20,529 nucleotides of DNA from CAYXRK01 sp964467615 (lineage in GTDB: Bacteria > Hydrogenedentota > Hydrogenedentia > Hydrogenedentales > GCA-2746185), in contig CAYXRK010000085.1 of the NCBI GenBank assembly GCA_964467615.1, positions 1-20,529 on the forward strand. Reading direction: 5' to 3'. Of this stretch, positions 12,791 to 20,138 are shown piece after piece (position 1 is the stretch's first letter; the number at the start of each line of letters is the position of its first letter). A program made the translations under genes and the position numbers. The notes beneath the pieces were generated by a model that was not told where the DNA came from, ran no database searches, and saw nothing but the letters and a program-made list of their open reading frames with translations.

Positions 12791-14464
12791 ATGGGCGTAG
12801 CCGAACCTCGTCTCTCGTTAGTGCATTTCGCCGCCATCGCCGCGGCAAGTTTCCTGGCGTATTCAAACACGTTCACTAACGGATTCGTGTGGGACGACGC
12901 TTCGTCCTTCCTCCGCCACGAAACCGTCCAGCAGCCGTCCCGGTTCGTCCAACTCTTCCGCGAGGACCAACACGCCTACGGGCGCGGCCAGGGGAATTTC
13001 TATCGCCCGCTCGTTGCAGCGTCGTTCATGCTGGATTATGCCATCGCGCGGAAGCCTAACGCCGAGGCCGGGCCGCCGGCCGATCCGAGTCCGTTCGTGT
13101 TTCACGTCCAAAGCGTCGCCTGGCATGCCGCCGCCGCATGCCTCTTGGCGTTGTTATTTACTCGCCTCAGCGTCCCGCCTCTCCCCGCTGCCGCCCTGGC
13201 CGCGATCTACGCACTCCACCCCCTGCACACGGAAGCCGTCGCGTACATTAGCGGGCGCGCCGATTCCATGGCCGCCGCATTCATACTGGCCGCGCTGTGC
13301 CTCGTGCTGAGTGATTCGCGACGGGTCCCCTACGCTGGCCGTGTTGCGCTCAGCATCGCCTGTTTCACCGCCGCGCTATTGAGCAAGGAGTCCGCGTTCA
13401 TCTACCCCGCGCTGTTGCTGCTGTGCCTCGTGTTCGACGCACGCGCCAAGGTCGAGCGCCTCAAGCCTTCGCGTCTGGCGCCATTCTTCACGTCGATGCT
13501 CGCGTTCGGCGCGTACGCGTTTATCCGAGTGACCGCCCTTAACTTCAGCGCCGGAACGGACCAGACGCCGCAGCCATTTTCCGCTCGCGCGGTGGACTCG
13601 ATGCAAGCCCTGGCGGAGTACGTAAAGCTCGCGCTCTATCCCTCCGCGCTCCACATGGAACGAACGCTCGATGGCTTCTCTACCCTGCATACGCTCACGG
13701 GCGTGGCAGTGGTACTCGCGCTCATCGCCGGAATCTCGCTCAGTGTCCGCTATCATCGCTGGCGGGCCGCGTTGGGGCTGTCCTGGTTTGTAGTTACGTG
13801 GCTGCCGATCTCCGGCCTGTTCCCCTTGAACGCGCCGATGGCCGAACATTGGATGTACGTTCCGTTGATGGGCCTCGTCATCGCCGCGGCCGATTGGATC
13901 ACACTTCCGTTCGTCGCACGGCCCGTCCCTCGCGCACTCGTCCTCACGGCGGCCGCCAGCTGGATCGGCTTCCTGCTCTTCACCACGGTCCAGCGCAACC
14001 GCGATTGGCGCGACAACGAGTTCATCTACGCGGCGACGCTGCGCGCCAATCCGGAAAGCCTCCGCGTCCGGTATAACCTCGCGGTCACTTACGAAGATTT
14101 GGCCGGCAATTCCGTCGGGGCGCAACGTGAATACGTCCGGCTCATCCAGCAGTACCACGCGCTGACGCCGCCGCCCGCCCAGGATTCCGAACTGTATCTC
14201 GCCATGATCGAATCGCGACTTTCGCTCGGCCGCATCTATCACCAATCGGGCGACTACGCCAGCGCCGAACGACAGTATGCCGCGCTTTCCCCCGTCCCAG
14301 TCACGCCCGCCTCCAAAGGCGTCCTCGCGGAGGCGGCCCTCGGTCTCGGTCAGCTCTACCTCGCCACGGGCAATCAAAACCAAGCGCGCGAGCAATTCGA
14401 ACGCGCCATCCAACTCGAACCACAATTGTCCCCAATTGTCCGGCAACTGTCCGGCCCATCGTAG
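12791..14464 (+). CDS. TMTC-like GT-C membrane glycosyltransferase with C-terminal TPRs
   Basis: The 557-residue polytopic membrane protein begins with a TM helix (about 11-28) followed by F-V-W-D35-D36, the acidic pair in the first luminal/periplasmic loop typical of GT-C transferases. N-F-Y-R-P-L (69-74), H143-P-L-H-T-E-A-V-A-Y-I-S-G-R-A-D and A-E-H-W-M-Y-V-P (351-358) closely match landmarks of the TMTC / DUF1736 family. About nine or ten TM segments extend to residue 400. Residues 409-545 are TPR-like, with clear repeats at about 468-500 and 515-545 (A-L-G-L-G-Q-L-Y-L ... A-R-E-Q-F-E-R-A-I-Q-L). Eukaryotic TMTCs O-mannosylate cadherins; bacterial members are presumed polyprenyl-phosphate-sugar-dependent transferases with unknown targets. 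The preceding lipoprotein, 9 bp away, is a natural candidate partner or target. The ATG lacks a good Shine-Dalgarno, consistent with coupling. Confidence 0.82.
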   Translation: MGVAEPRLSLVHFAAIAAASFLAYSNTFTNGFVWDDASSFLRHETVQQPSRFVQLFREDQHAYGRGQGNFYRPLVAASFMLDYAIARKPNAEAGPPADPSPFVFHVQSVAWHAAAACLLALLFTRLSVPPLPAAALAAIYALHPLHTEAVAYISGRADSMAAAFILAALCLVLSDSRRVPYAGRVALSIACFTAALLSKESAFIYPALLLLCLVFDARAKVERLKPSRLAPFFTSMLAFGAYAFIRVTALNFSAGTDQTPQPFSARAVDSMQALAEYVKLALYPSALHMERTLDGFSTLHTLTGVAVVLALIAGISLSVRYHRWRAALGLSWFVVTWLPISGLFPLNAPMAEHWMYVPLMGLVIAAADWITLPFVARPVPRALVLTAAASWIGFLLFTTVQRNRDWRDNEFIYAATLRANPESLRVRYNLAVTYEDLAGNSVGAQREYVRLIQQYHALTPPPAQDSELYLAMIESRLSLGRIYHQSGDYASAERQYAALSPVPVTPASKGVLAEAALGLGQLYLATGNQNQAREQFERAIQLEPQLSPIVRQLSGPS

Positions 14465-14504
14465 TTCGCCCGGCCCGACTCGCAAATGGTCAAGGAGAAT
14501 TCAA

Positions 14505-15677
14505 ATGCGCGCTCGGTCGCTCCCGTTCGTCGCGGCATGCGTCGCCATCGGGGTCTCGGCCATGGCTGACGAACGCCCGCGCATCCGCGATCTTGGTGTG
14601 TCCCCCGGAGTACTCTCGCCCGGACTCTTCAACGCCATCACGGACGTAGACGGCGTCCGCGTCGGCCACTGCACCGTGATCGAAGGCGACTCCGTCCGTA
14701 CGGGCGTCACCGCCATCCTCCCGCACGGAGGCAATCTCTTCCAAGAAAAAGCGCCCGCCGCTGTCTTCGTCGGGAACGGGTTTGGAAAAGCCGCGGGGTT
14801 CCTCCAAATCGAGGAACTCGGATCGCTCGAATCGCCTATCGTTCTTACCAACACACTCAGCGTCGGTACGGCAATTCAGGGCGTCGTCGACTGGATCCTG
14901 CGCCAACCCGGCAGCGAAGATGTCCGATCCGTCAACGCCGTAGTCGGGGAAACTAACGACGGCTACCTCAACGACATTCGCGCCGGCCACATCAACGGCG
15001 GCCACGTAGCGGCCGCTCTCCAGGCCGCTCATTCCGGGGCCGTCGAGGAGGGCTCTGTCGGCGCTGGGACCGGCACACTCTGTTTCGGCTGGAAGGGCGG
15101 GATCGGCACGTCTTCGCGCGTGCTGCCCGAATCGATGGGCGGCTACACCATCGGTGTTCTCGTTCAAACCAACTTCGATGGAATCCTCACCATCGACGGT
15201 CGTCGCGTGGGTGAAGCACTCGGCCGCTACGCGTATGGCGATGCGCTCGAAGAGGTCCGTTCCGCGTCGCCCCAACGAGCGGCCCACGCGAGTGACGCGC
15301 CGGGCGAGGGCTCCGTCATGATCGTTATCGCGACCGACGCGCCTGTCTCCGCGAGGAACCTCAAACGCCTTGCCGGACGCGCTCCCCTCGGACTTGCTAG
15401 GACGGGGAGTTTCATGGCGAACGGCTCCGGAGATTTCGTGATCGCGTTTTCAACTCGAAACCACGAGGTCCACTCTCCCTCCGAACGTACGCGCCAGGTC
15501 GAAGATATTTACAACGATTTCATGGGCCCGCTTTTTCTGGGCGTCGTGGAAGCCGTGGAAGAGGCCGTGTACAACAGTCTCACAACGGCAACTGCCGTCA
15601 CGGGTTACAAGGGCCGGCACGCTGAAGCAATTCCTATCGGGCCACTAAGAAAAATACTAAAGCCTAAAAGCCGTTAA
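14505..15677 (+). CDS. P1-family (S58, DmpA-like) peptidase, secreted
   Basis: 390 residues. The N-terminus M-R-A-R-S-L-P-F-V-A-A-C-V-A-I-G-V-S-A-M-A|D is a plausible signal peptide. The rest matches the DmpA/BapA aminopeptidases: G-V-L-S-P-G-L-F-N-A-I-T-D-V-D-G-V-R-V-G-H, the E-E-G-S-V-G-A-G-T-G-T block (181-191), K-G-G-I-G-T-S-S-R, and G269-S270-V-M-I-V-I-A-T-D-A-P. Family members are Ntn-like enzymes that self-cleave just before the nucleophilic serine into alpha and beta chains, so cleavage between G269 and S270 is expected. They release N-terminal D- or beta-amino acids or L-residues from short peptides. The start is fixed by AAGGAG (14492-14497) seven bases upstream. The frame is open further upstream to 14277, but that part overlaps the previous gene and is not used. 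Its own Shine-Dalgarno and 40-bp gap allow cotranscription with that gene. Confidence 0.9.
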   Translation: MRARSLPFVAACVAIGVSAMADERPRIRDLGVSPGVLSPGLFNAITDVDGVRVGHCTVIEGDSVRTGVTAILPHGGNLFQEKAPAAVFVGNGFGKAAGFLQIEELGSLESPIVLTNTLSVGTAIQGVVDWILRQPGSEDVRSVNAVVGETNDGYLNDIRAGHINGGHVAAALQAAHSGAVEEGSVGAGTGTLCFGWKGGIGTSSRVLPESMGGYTIGVLVQTNFDGILTIDGRRVGEALGRYAYGDALEEVRSASPQRAAHASDAPGEGSVMIVIATDAPVSARNLKRLAGRAPLGLARTGSFMANGSGDFVIAFSTRNHEVHSPSERTRQVEDIYNDFMGPLFLGVVEAVEEAVYNSLTTATAVTGYKGRHAEAIPIGPLRKILKPKSR

Positions 15678-15736
15678 CTCGCCAAACGTGGATGGTTCGG
15701 CTATAGTATTGGCGTATCTCTTATGGAGGAGCCGCC

Positions 15737-15997
15737 ATGAAAAAGGACCGATGGGTCGCTGTGCTCGCGTTATGCATCCTCGCGTGTTTTCTGATCGGCG
15801 TAATGACGGACGCCGTCCATGCCCAGGACAAAAAGACGACCAAAGGCACCGACAAGAAGCTAGCGAACAAGAAGGGGGTATCGAACTCACTCGCCAAGAA
15901 GAAAGATGACGACGGGACAGAAGGGCCATCGAAGTTGAAGATGGGCATTGGAGTGGGCAGCATCTTTGTCATGATCGCAGTCGTAAAGTGGCTGTAG
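15737..15997 (+). CDS. Small Lys/Asp-rich membrane protein, unknown function
   Basis: 86 residues. A signal peptide or TM helix (about 6-25, ending V-H-A-Q) is followed by a strongly charged segment (D-K-K-T-T-K-G-T-D-K-K ... A-K-K-K-D-D-D-G-T) and a C-terminal hydrophobic helix (about 68-86, M-G-I-G-V-G-S-I-F-V-M-I-A-V-V-K-W-L). If the first segment is cleaved, the product is a periplasmic charged linker with a C-terminal membrane tail; if not, a hairpin membrane protein. GGAGGAG (15725-15731) five to seven bases before the ATG is an excellent ribosome site. A possible -10 TATAGT lies at 15702-15707 without a good -35. The stop is only 4 bp from the start of the diguanylate cyclase gene, so the two are likely coexpressed. 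No known family is recognised. Confidence 0.75.
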   Translation: MKKDRWVAVLALCILACFLIGVMTDAVHAQDKKTTKGTDKKLANKKGVSNSLAKKKDDDGTEGPSKLKMGIGVGSIFVMIAVVKWL

Positions 15998-16001
15998 CCG
16001 A

Positions 16002-17378
16002 GTGAGCCCTCGAAAGAAGGCGGCGCCCAAGCGGGCGCCCGCCGGTGAAAACCGCATCGTCGAGACGCTGTCGCCCGCGCCTCCGGGAGTTCTGCTTCTC
16101 GACGACGAACAAAGCATTCTCGACATCCTCGGCGACCACCTCTCGAACGAGGGGTATGCCTGTACCGCTACGGACGATCCGAAGCACGCGCTCGATTCAC
16201 TGAAGACCGGCACGTTCTCGCTACTCATCTCGGATCTGCGCATGCCCTCGATGAGCGGCATCGAAGTCGTGAAACACGCCCGCGAAATCGAACCCGACTT
16301 GGCGATCATCATCATCACGGCCGCCGAAGGGGTCGAGACCGCGGTCCAGGCGATGCGGGCAGGCGCCGACGACTACGTCACCAAGCCTTTCAACCTCGGC
16401 GAGATATCGTTGGCTGTGGCCCGTGTGTTGGACAAGCGAAGGCTCGTCCTCGAAAACCGCCGCTACCAAAACGAACTCGAGCGGCGTGTGAACGAAACCA
16501 CCGAAGACCTTCGCCATACGCGCGACTACCTTGAAAATCTGATCAATAGCACGGTCGACGCGATCCTCACGATTGACGCCAACGGGCGCATTCATTTCGC
16601 AAACCGCGGCGCGCGCACGCTCGTAGGCCGGACCAAGGAGAATCTTGACGGCCAAAACCTCGCCGACTTCCTGGTCGGGGGCAAGGAAGAAGTGCGGTAC
16701 CTCCGCCGCGTGCTCGAACCGAACAAGCCGATGCAGAATTACCAAACCGAAATCAAGGGGAAGTCTGACGCGCTTATCCCAATCAGTGTGTCCGTCTCGC
16801 TCATTCCCGGCGCTGGCCCCGATGAAGGGAGGACCTTGCTGATATGCAAGGATGTTACCGACCAAAAGAACCTCGAGCGCGATCTTAAGGAAATGTCCAT
16901 TCGCGATGGCCTGACCGGCCTCTACAACGTTCGCCACTTTTACGATCGCCTGGAGGCCGAGGTCGAGCGCTCCAAGCGTCAGAAGCGGCCGTTGTCGCTG
17001 CTGCTTATCGACGTTGACGGGTTCAAGACGTACAACGACGCTCACGGACATCTGGCGGGAGACGGCGTGCTTAAGGCCGTCGCCGAGGTGCTCGAGGTAT
17101 GCACTCGAGAACACGTTGACCTTCCCTTCCGGTACGGTGGCGATGAATTTACCGCCGTCCTCCCCGAAGCCGACGAAAAAACGGCGCACGTCATCGCGGA
17201 CCGCGTCCGTGAAACCTTCGAGCGCAAACGCTTCGATCTCCTTACACTCAGCATCGGGTTGATGACGTACTCGTTCAATCTTCCCGTGCGCCAATTTATC
17301 CAATACGCGGACTCGGTCATGTACGAGGCCAAACGCGCCGGCGGCAACCAAGTGCGCGTTTACGAACCTGCAACGTAA
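16002..17378 (+). CDS. Response regulator diguanylate cyclase (REC-PAS-GGDEF)
   Basis: 458 residues, GTG start. After a basic 28-residue N-terminus comes a receiver domain (about 29-145) with D34-D35, the phosphoacceptor D78 in I-S-D-L-R-M-P, T106 and K128. A short coiled coil (about 148-178) leads to a PAS domain (about 176-288) and a GGDEF domain (about 297-455). The active site is intact: I-D-V-D-G-F-K (336-342), then R-Y-G379-G-D-E-F383. The usual inhibitory I-site R-x-x-D is not canonical: D373 is present but the Arg position is E370, with R369 one residue off. The protein should make c-di-GMP when phosphorylated, perhaps without product inhibition. No sensor kinase is in view. It lies 4 bp after a small membrane protein gene and upstream of the MshEN-HDOD gene. 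A clear Shine-Dalgarno is lacking. Confidence 0.93.
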   Translation: MSPRKKAAPKRAPAGENRIVETLSPAPPGVLLLDDEQSILDILGDHLSNEGYACTATDDPKHALDSLKTGTFSLLISDLRMPSMSGIEVVKHAREIEPDLAIIIITAAEGVETAVQAMRAGADDYVTKPFNLGEISLAVARVLDKRRLVLENRRYQNELERRVNETTEDLRHTRDYLENLINSTVDAILTIDANGRIHFANRGARTLVGRTKENLDGQNLADFLVGGKEEVRYLRRVLEPNKPMQNYQTEIKGKSDALIPISVSVSLIPGAGPDEGRTLLICKDVTDQKNLERDLKEMSIRDGLTGLYNVRHFYDRLEAEVERSKRQKRPLSLLLIDVDGFKTYNDAHGHLAGDGVLKAVAEVLEVCTREHVDLPFRYGGDEFTAVLPEADEKTAHVIADRVRETFERKRFDLLTLSIGLMTYSFNLPVRQFIQYADSVMYEAKRAGGNQVRVYEPAT

Positions 17379-17520
17379 CGTAGGTCCGCGCTGCCGTACC
17401 CACGGTGATGTGCGCCTCGGGGCGTCCCAAATACATGCGGTTGAGTTCGACACATGGAACACGCCGATGCCATACTCGGTGTCACTTACGGATTGTCACT
17501 CGGTAGAAAAGACGGCGAAC

Positions 17521-18885
17521 ATGTCGGGAATGACCCCGCGGCCCCCGAAGGCCGCGGAACGAAAACGTATCGGCGAGTTGCTCGTGGCGGAAGGTTTCGT
17601 CGAGCCACATCAAGTCGCCGAAGCGTTGCGCATCCAAAAACAAAAAGGCGGAAAAACCGTCGAGATCTTAATCAGCCTTGGGTTCCTGAGCGTCGGAAGG
17701 TTCGCCAGCTTCGTCTCCAAGCACCAAGGAATCCCGAGCCTCGAACTCGCCAACTATCGGATCGACTCCGAAATCACCAGCCTCATACCCCGCGATTTCG
17801 TTGTCAAGCACGAAATCTTCCCGATCGACAAACTCGGCAAGCTCCTCACCGTCGGTATGGTGTGTCCCCTTGACACCGATACGCTCGAAATGTTGGAAAG
17901 AACCACCAAACTCCGCGTCAAACCTGTGCTCTGCAGTGCCGCAGACTTGCGAAAAGCGATTGACATGTACTATCCGAACAACCACGCGAAAAAGACCGAA
18001 GCCAAACGGCAATTCGACGGTGACGAACTCGAAAGCTCGATGAAGATACAGATTGTCGGCAAGCTTCTTCGCGACATCGAGGGCCTGCCGACCCTGCCCA
18101 CTACCGTGCAGAAGGTCCAAGAGGCCGCACAAAACGATTCCGTGGCGTTGAAAGACGTCGCCGTCGTCGTGGAGAAGGACCCCGCGATCGCCGCCAAACT
18201 CTTGCATCTCGCCAACTCCGCGGCCTACGGCTTTCCGAACAAGGTCGACAGCATCCAAATGGCGACCACGTTGCTCGGTCTCAAGGAGACGTATTTGGTC
18301 GTGCTGTCGAGCGCCGTCGTGAACATGATCGAGAAGGCGGACGGATTCAACTATCAAAAGTTTTGGAATGACGCTATGTTTTGCGCGATCGCCGCCAAGC
18401 AAATCGCCGATGCCTGCGGCGAGCGCCGGCGCCCCGGCGTCTTTACCGCGGGATTGCTCCACGACATCGGCCGTTTCGCCCTACACGAAGTCGCCCCTGG
18501 GTGGTACAAGCGCGTCAATCCGGGACTGACCGGGACCGAATTGGTGGATGAGGAGAACCGGGTAATGGGAATTGCCCATCCCGAAGCCGGTTTCACGCTC
18601 GCCGAACGGTGGGGACTCCCGAAGGAAATCTGCGAAGCGGTCCGGTTTCACCATTGTCCCGAAAACGCCGATGACTCCAAAGACCTCGCAGCCATGATCG
18701 CCGCCGCCGCGGGCCTCACCGAGGCCCGCTCGAACCCATTGCCCGATGGCGGCCTCCCGGAGGTCGTCGTCACGCGGTTTGCCGCGCTCGGAATCGACGC
18801 CGACGAGGCGTCCCGCATACGGCTACTCGCCGAGAACGCGCAGGAATCCGGTGCGTCTAAAGACGCCTCACGCACCCATTTCTAG
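17521..18885 (+). CDS. MshEN-HDOD signalling protein
   Basis: 454 residues. Residues 12-150 form an MshEN (type II secretion ATPase E N-terminal) domain. R16-I-G-E-L-L starts a 24-residue block ending Q39 that fits the c-di-GMP-binding consensus at every fixed hydrophobic, Gly and Gln position. The tandem second copy (45-69) keeps L50, I51 and G54 but has K-T-V where R-L-G is expected. Residues about 175-400 are an HDOD domain: L-P-T-L-P-T-T-V-Q-K-V (189-199), D-P-A-I-A-A-K-L-L-H-L-A-N-S (220-233), L-L-H314-D315-I-G-R, H353 and H377-H378. HDOD proteins are signalling scaffolds, often without phosphodiesterase activity, in chemotaxis, motility or biofilm control. Start ATG 17521 (or 17530) is chosen because upstream codons to 17410 do not resemble the family; no start has a strong Shine-Dalgarno. 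The 142-bp gap to the GGDEF gene shows no clear promoter. Confidence 0.88.
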   Translation: MSGMTPRPPKAAERKRIGELLVAEGFVEPHQVAEALRIQKQKGGKTVEILISLGFLSVGRFASFVSKHQGIPSLELANYRIDSEITSLIPRDFVVKHEIFPIDKLGKLLTVGMVCPLDTDTLEMLERTTKLRVKPVLCSAADLRKAIDMYYPNNHAKKTEAKRQFDGDELESSMKIQIVGKLLRDIEGLPTLPTTVQKVQEAAQNDSVALKDVAVVVEKDPAIAAKLLHLANSAAYGFPNKVDSIQMATTLLGLKETYLVVLSSAVVNMIEKADGFNYQKFWNDAMFCAIAAKQIADACGERRRPGVFTAGLLHDIGRFALHEVAPGWYKRVNPGLTGTELVDEENRVMGIAHPEAGFTLAERWGLPKEICEAVRFHHCPENADDSKDLAAMIAAAAGLTEARSNPLPDGGLPEVVVTRFAALGIDADEASRIRLLAENAQESGASKDASRTHF

Positions 18886-18951
18886 TTCACGCCTCGCTTT
18901 GCGCCTCCCTTCGTAAGTTGGTACGCTTCACGTCTCTCAAGGTCCGCTCGC

Positions 18952-20031
18952 GTGTCGGTCGTCATCATTACGGGTTCCGCCGGTCTCATCGGTTCCGAGA
19001 CCGCCCGCCGGTTCGCCGCCGAAGGCCACACCATCGCCGGCATCGACAACGACATGCGCGCGCGTTTCTTCGGACCGGACGCATCCACCAGTTGGTCGCG
19101 TAAATCTCTCCAAAACGACTTGGACAATTACCATCATCATGATGTAGACGTCCGCAACCTCGACGTTCTGCGTGAAGTCTTCCGCGAGTACGAGGGGGAA
19201 ATCGCGCTGATCGTCCACACGGCCGCCCAGCCCAGCCACGATTGGGCGGCGCGCGAGCCCCTCACGGACTTTGGCATCAACGCCCTCGGCACCGCAAACG
19301 TGCTCGAGCTCGCGCGCCGATACGCCCCCGACGCCCCCTTCATCTTCACCTCGACCAACAAGGTCTACGGCGACACGCCAAACCGGCTCCCCCTCATCGA
19401 GCACGACACCCGCTACGAGCTCGATCCCGCCCATCCTTACGCCGTGCACGGCATCGACGAATCGATGTCCATCGATCAAACCCTCCATTCGGTCTTCGGC
19501 GCGTCCAAAGTCGCCGCCGACGTCCTCGTCCAGGAATATGGCCGTTATTTCGGCATGAAGACCGTCTGCTTTCGCGGCGGCTGTCTTACCGGCCCCGACC
19601 ACGCGGGCGCGGAGCTGCATGGATTCCTTTCATATCTTATGAAATGCGCCATCACCGGCGCCGAGTACCGCATCTACGGATACCGGGGCAAGCAAGTCCG
19701 CGACAACATCCACGCCCGCGATCTCGTCGAGGCGTTCACGGCATTCTTCAAGGCCCCTCGCTCCGGCGCGGTATACAACATCGGCGGCGGCCGGTTTGCA
19801 AACTGCTCGATGACGGAAGCCATCGCCGCGTGCGAAGAAATCGTCGGAAAAAAAATGCGCACGACCTATGTTGATTCGCCCCGCACCGGCGATCACATCT
19901 GGTGGATTAGTGATCTCCGCCGGTTCCAGCACGACTATCCAACGTGGAAGTTGAACTGCGGCATCCGCTCCACACTGGAAGAAATCTACCAAGGACATGA
20001 GGCCCGGCTGGGCAACGCCACGGCCAAATGA
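18952..20031 (+). CDS. CDP-paratose 2-epimerase-like NAD-dependent SDR
   Basis: This 359-residue extended short-chain dehydrogenase has the Rossmann motif G8-S-A-G-L-I-G14, the H-T-A-A-Q-P-S-H-D-W segment, T-S-T-N-K-V-Y-G-D (133-141), G-I-D-E-S-M-S-I-D, and K-Q-V-R-D-N-I-H. These resemble CDP-tyvelose/paratose 2-epimerases and related NDP-sugar epimerases. The expected catalytic Y-x-x-x-K is F182-G-A-S-K186, so the general-base tyrosine is replaced by Phe. I believe this occurs in a subgroup of close homologues, but I cannot verify it here. Likely role: epimerising or modifying a nucleotide sugar for LPS or exopolysaccharide. The start is GTG 18952, immediately before the Rossmann strand, with AAGG about ten bases upstream. 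A nucleotidylyltransferase gene follows, consistent with a polysaccharide operon. The stop overlaps a small ORF by ATGA. Confidence 0.87.
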   Translation: MSVVIITGSAGLIGSETARRFAAEGHTIAGIDNDMRARFFGPDASTSWSRKSLQNDLDNYHHHDVDVRNLDVLREVFREYEGEIALIVHTAAQPSHDWAAREPLTDFGINALGTANVLELARRYAPDAPFIFTSTNKVYGDTPNRLPLIEHDTRYELDPAHPYAVHGIDESMSIDQTLHSVFGASKVAADVLVQEYGRYFGMKTVCFRGGCLTGPDHAGAELHGFLSYLMKCAITGAEYRIYGYRGKQVRDNIHARDLVEAFTAFFKAPRSGAVYNIGGGRFANCSMTEAIAACEEIVGKKMRTTYVDSPRTGDHIWWISDLRRFQHDYPTWKLNCGIRSTLEEIYQGHEARLGNATAK

Positions 20032-20138
20032 ATTTTGGTATCGTGCTCCTGCTCGCTATCGCAGCCGAGAACTTCGCTTCCCGATACGCGTGCCTCTCAT
20101 TTGCGATTCACCCCACCAACGAGGTACCCATCACGTGA
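20028..20138 (+). CDS. Possible 36-aa leader/coupling ORF
   Basis: ATG 20028 overlaps the SDR stop (ATGA), and its own stop TGA (20136-20138) overlaps the next start (TGATG). The 36 codons begin M-N-F-G-I-V-L-L-L-A-I-A-A-E-N-F and look like a short membrane-inserting peptide. No Shine-Dalgarno precedes it, so expression would depend on reinitiation after the SDR gene. It may simply be chance; the double overlap is the only reason to list it. Confidence 0.28.
   Translation: MNFGIVLLLAIAAENFASRYACLSFAIHPTNEVPIT

Noticed and set aside
13376..14485. 369-codon minus-strand frame opposite the TMTC-like gene
   Set aside because: It is low-complexity Arg/Gly/Glu-rich antisense sequence with no family features; the plus strand has clear TM, GT-C and TPR signals.
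16221..17462. 413-codon minus-strand frame opposite the GGDEF gene
   Set aside because: It is the shadow of a gene with complete REC, PAS and GGDEF motifs.
18853..18866. GCGTC-TAAA-GACGC hairpin at the end of the HDOD gene
   Set aside because: It lies inside the coding sequence 20 bp before the stop, with a 5-bp stem and no T-run; not convincing as a terminator.
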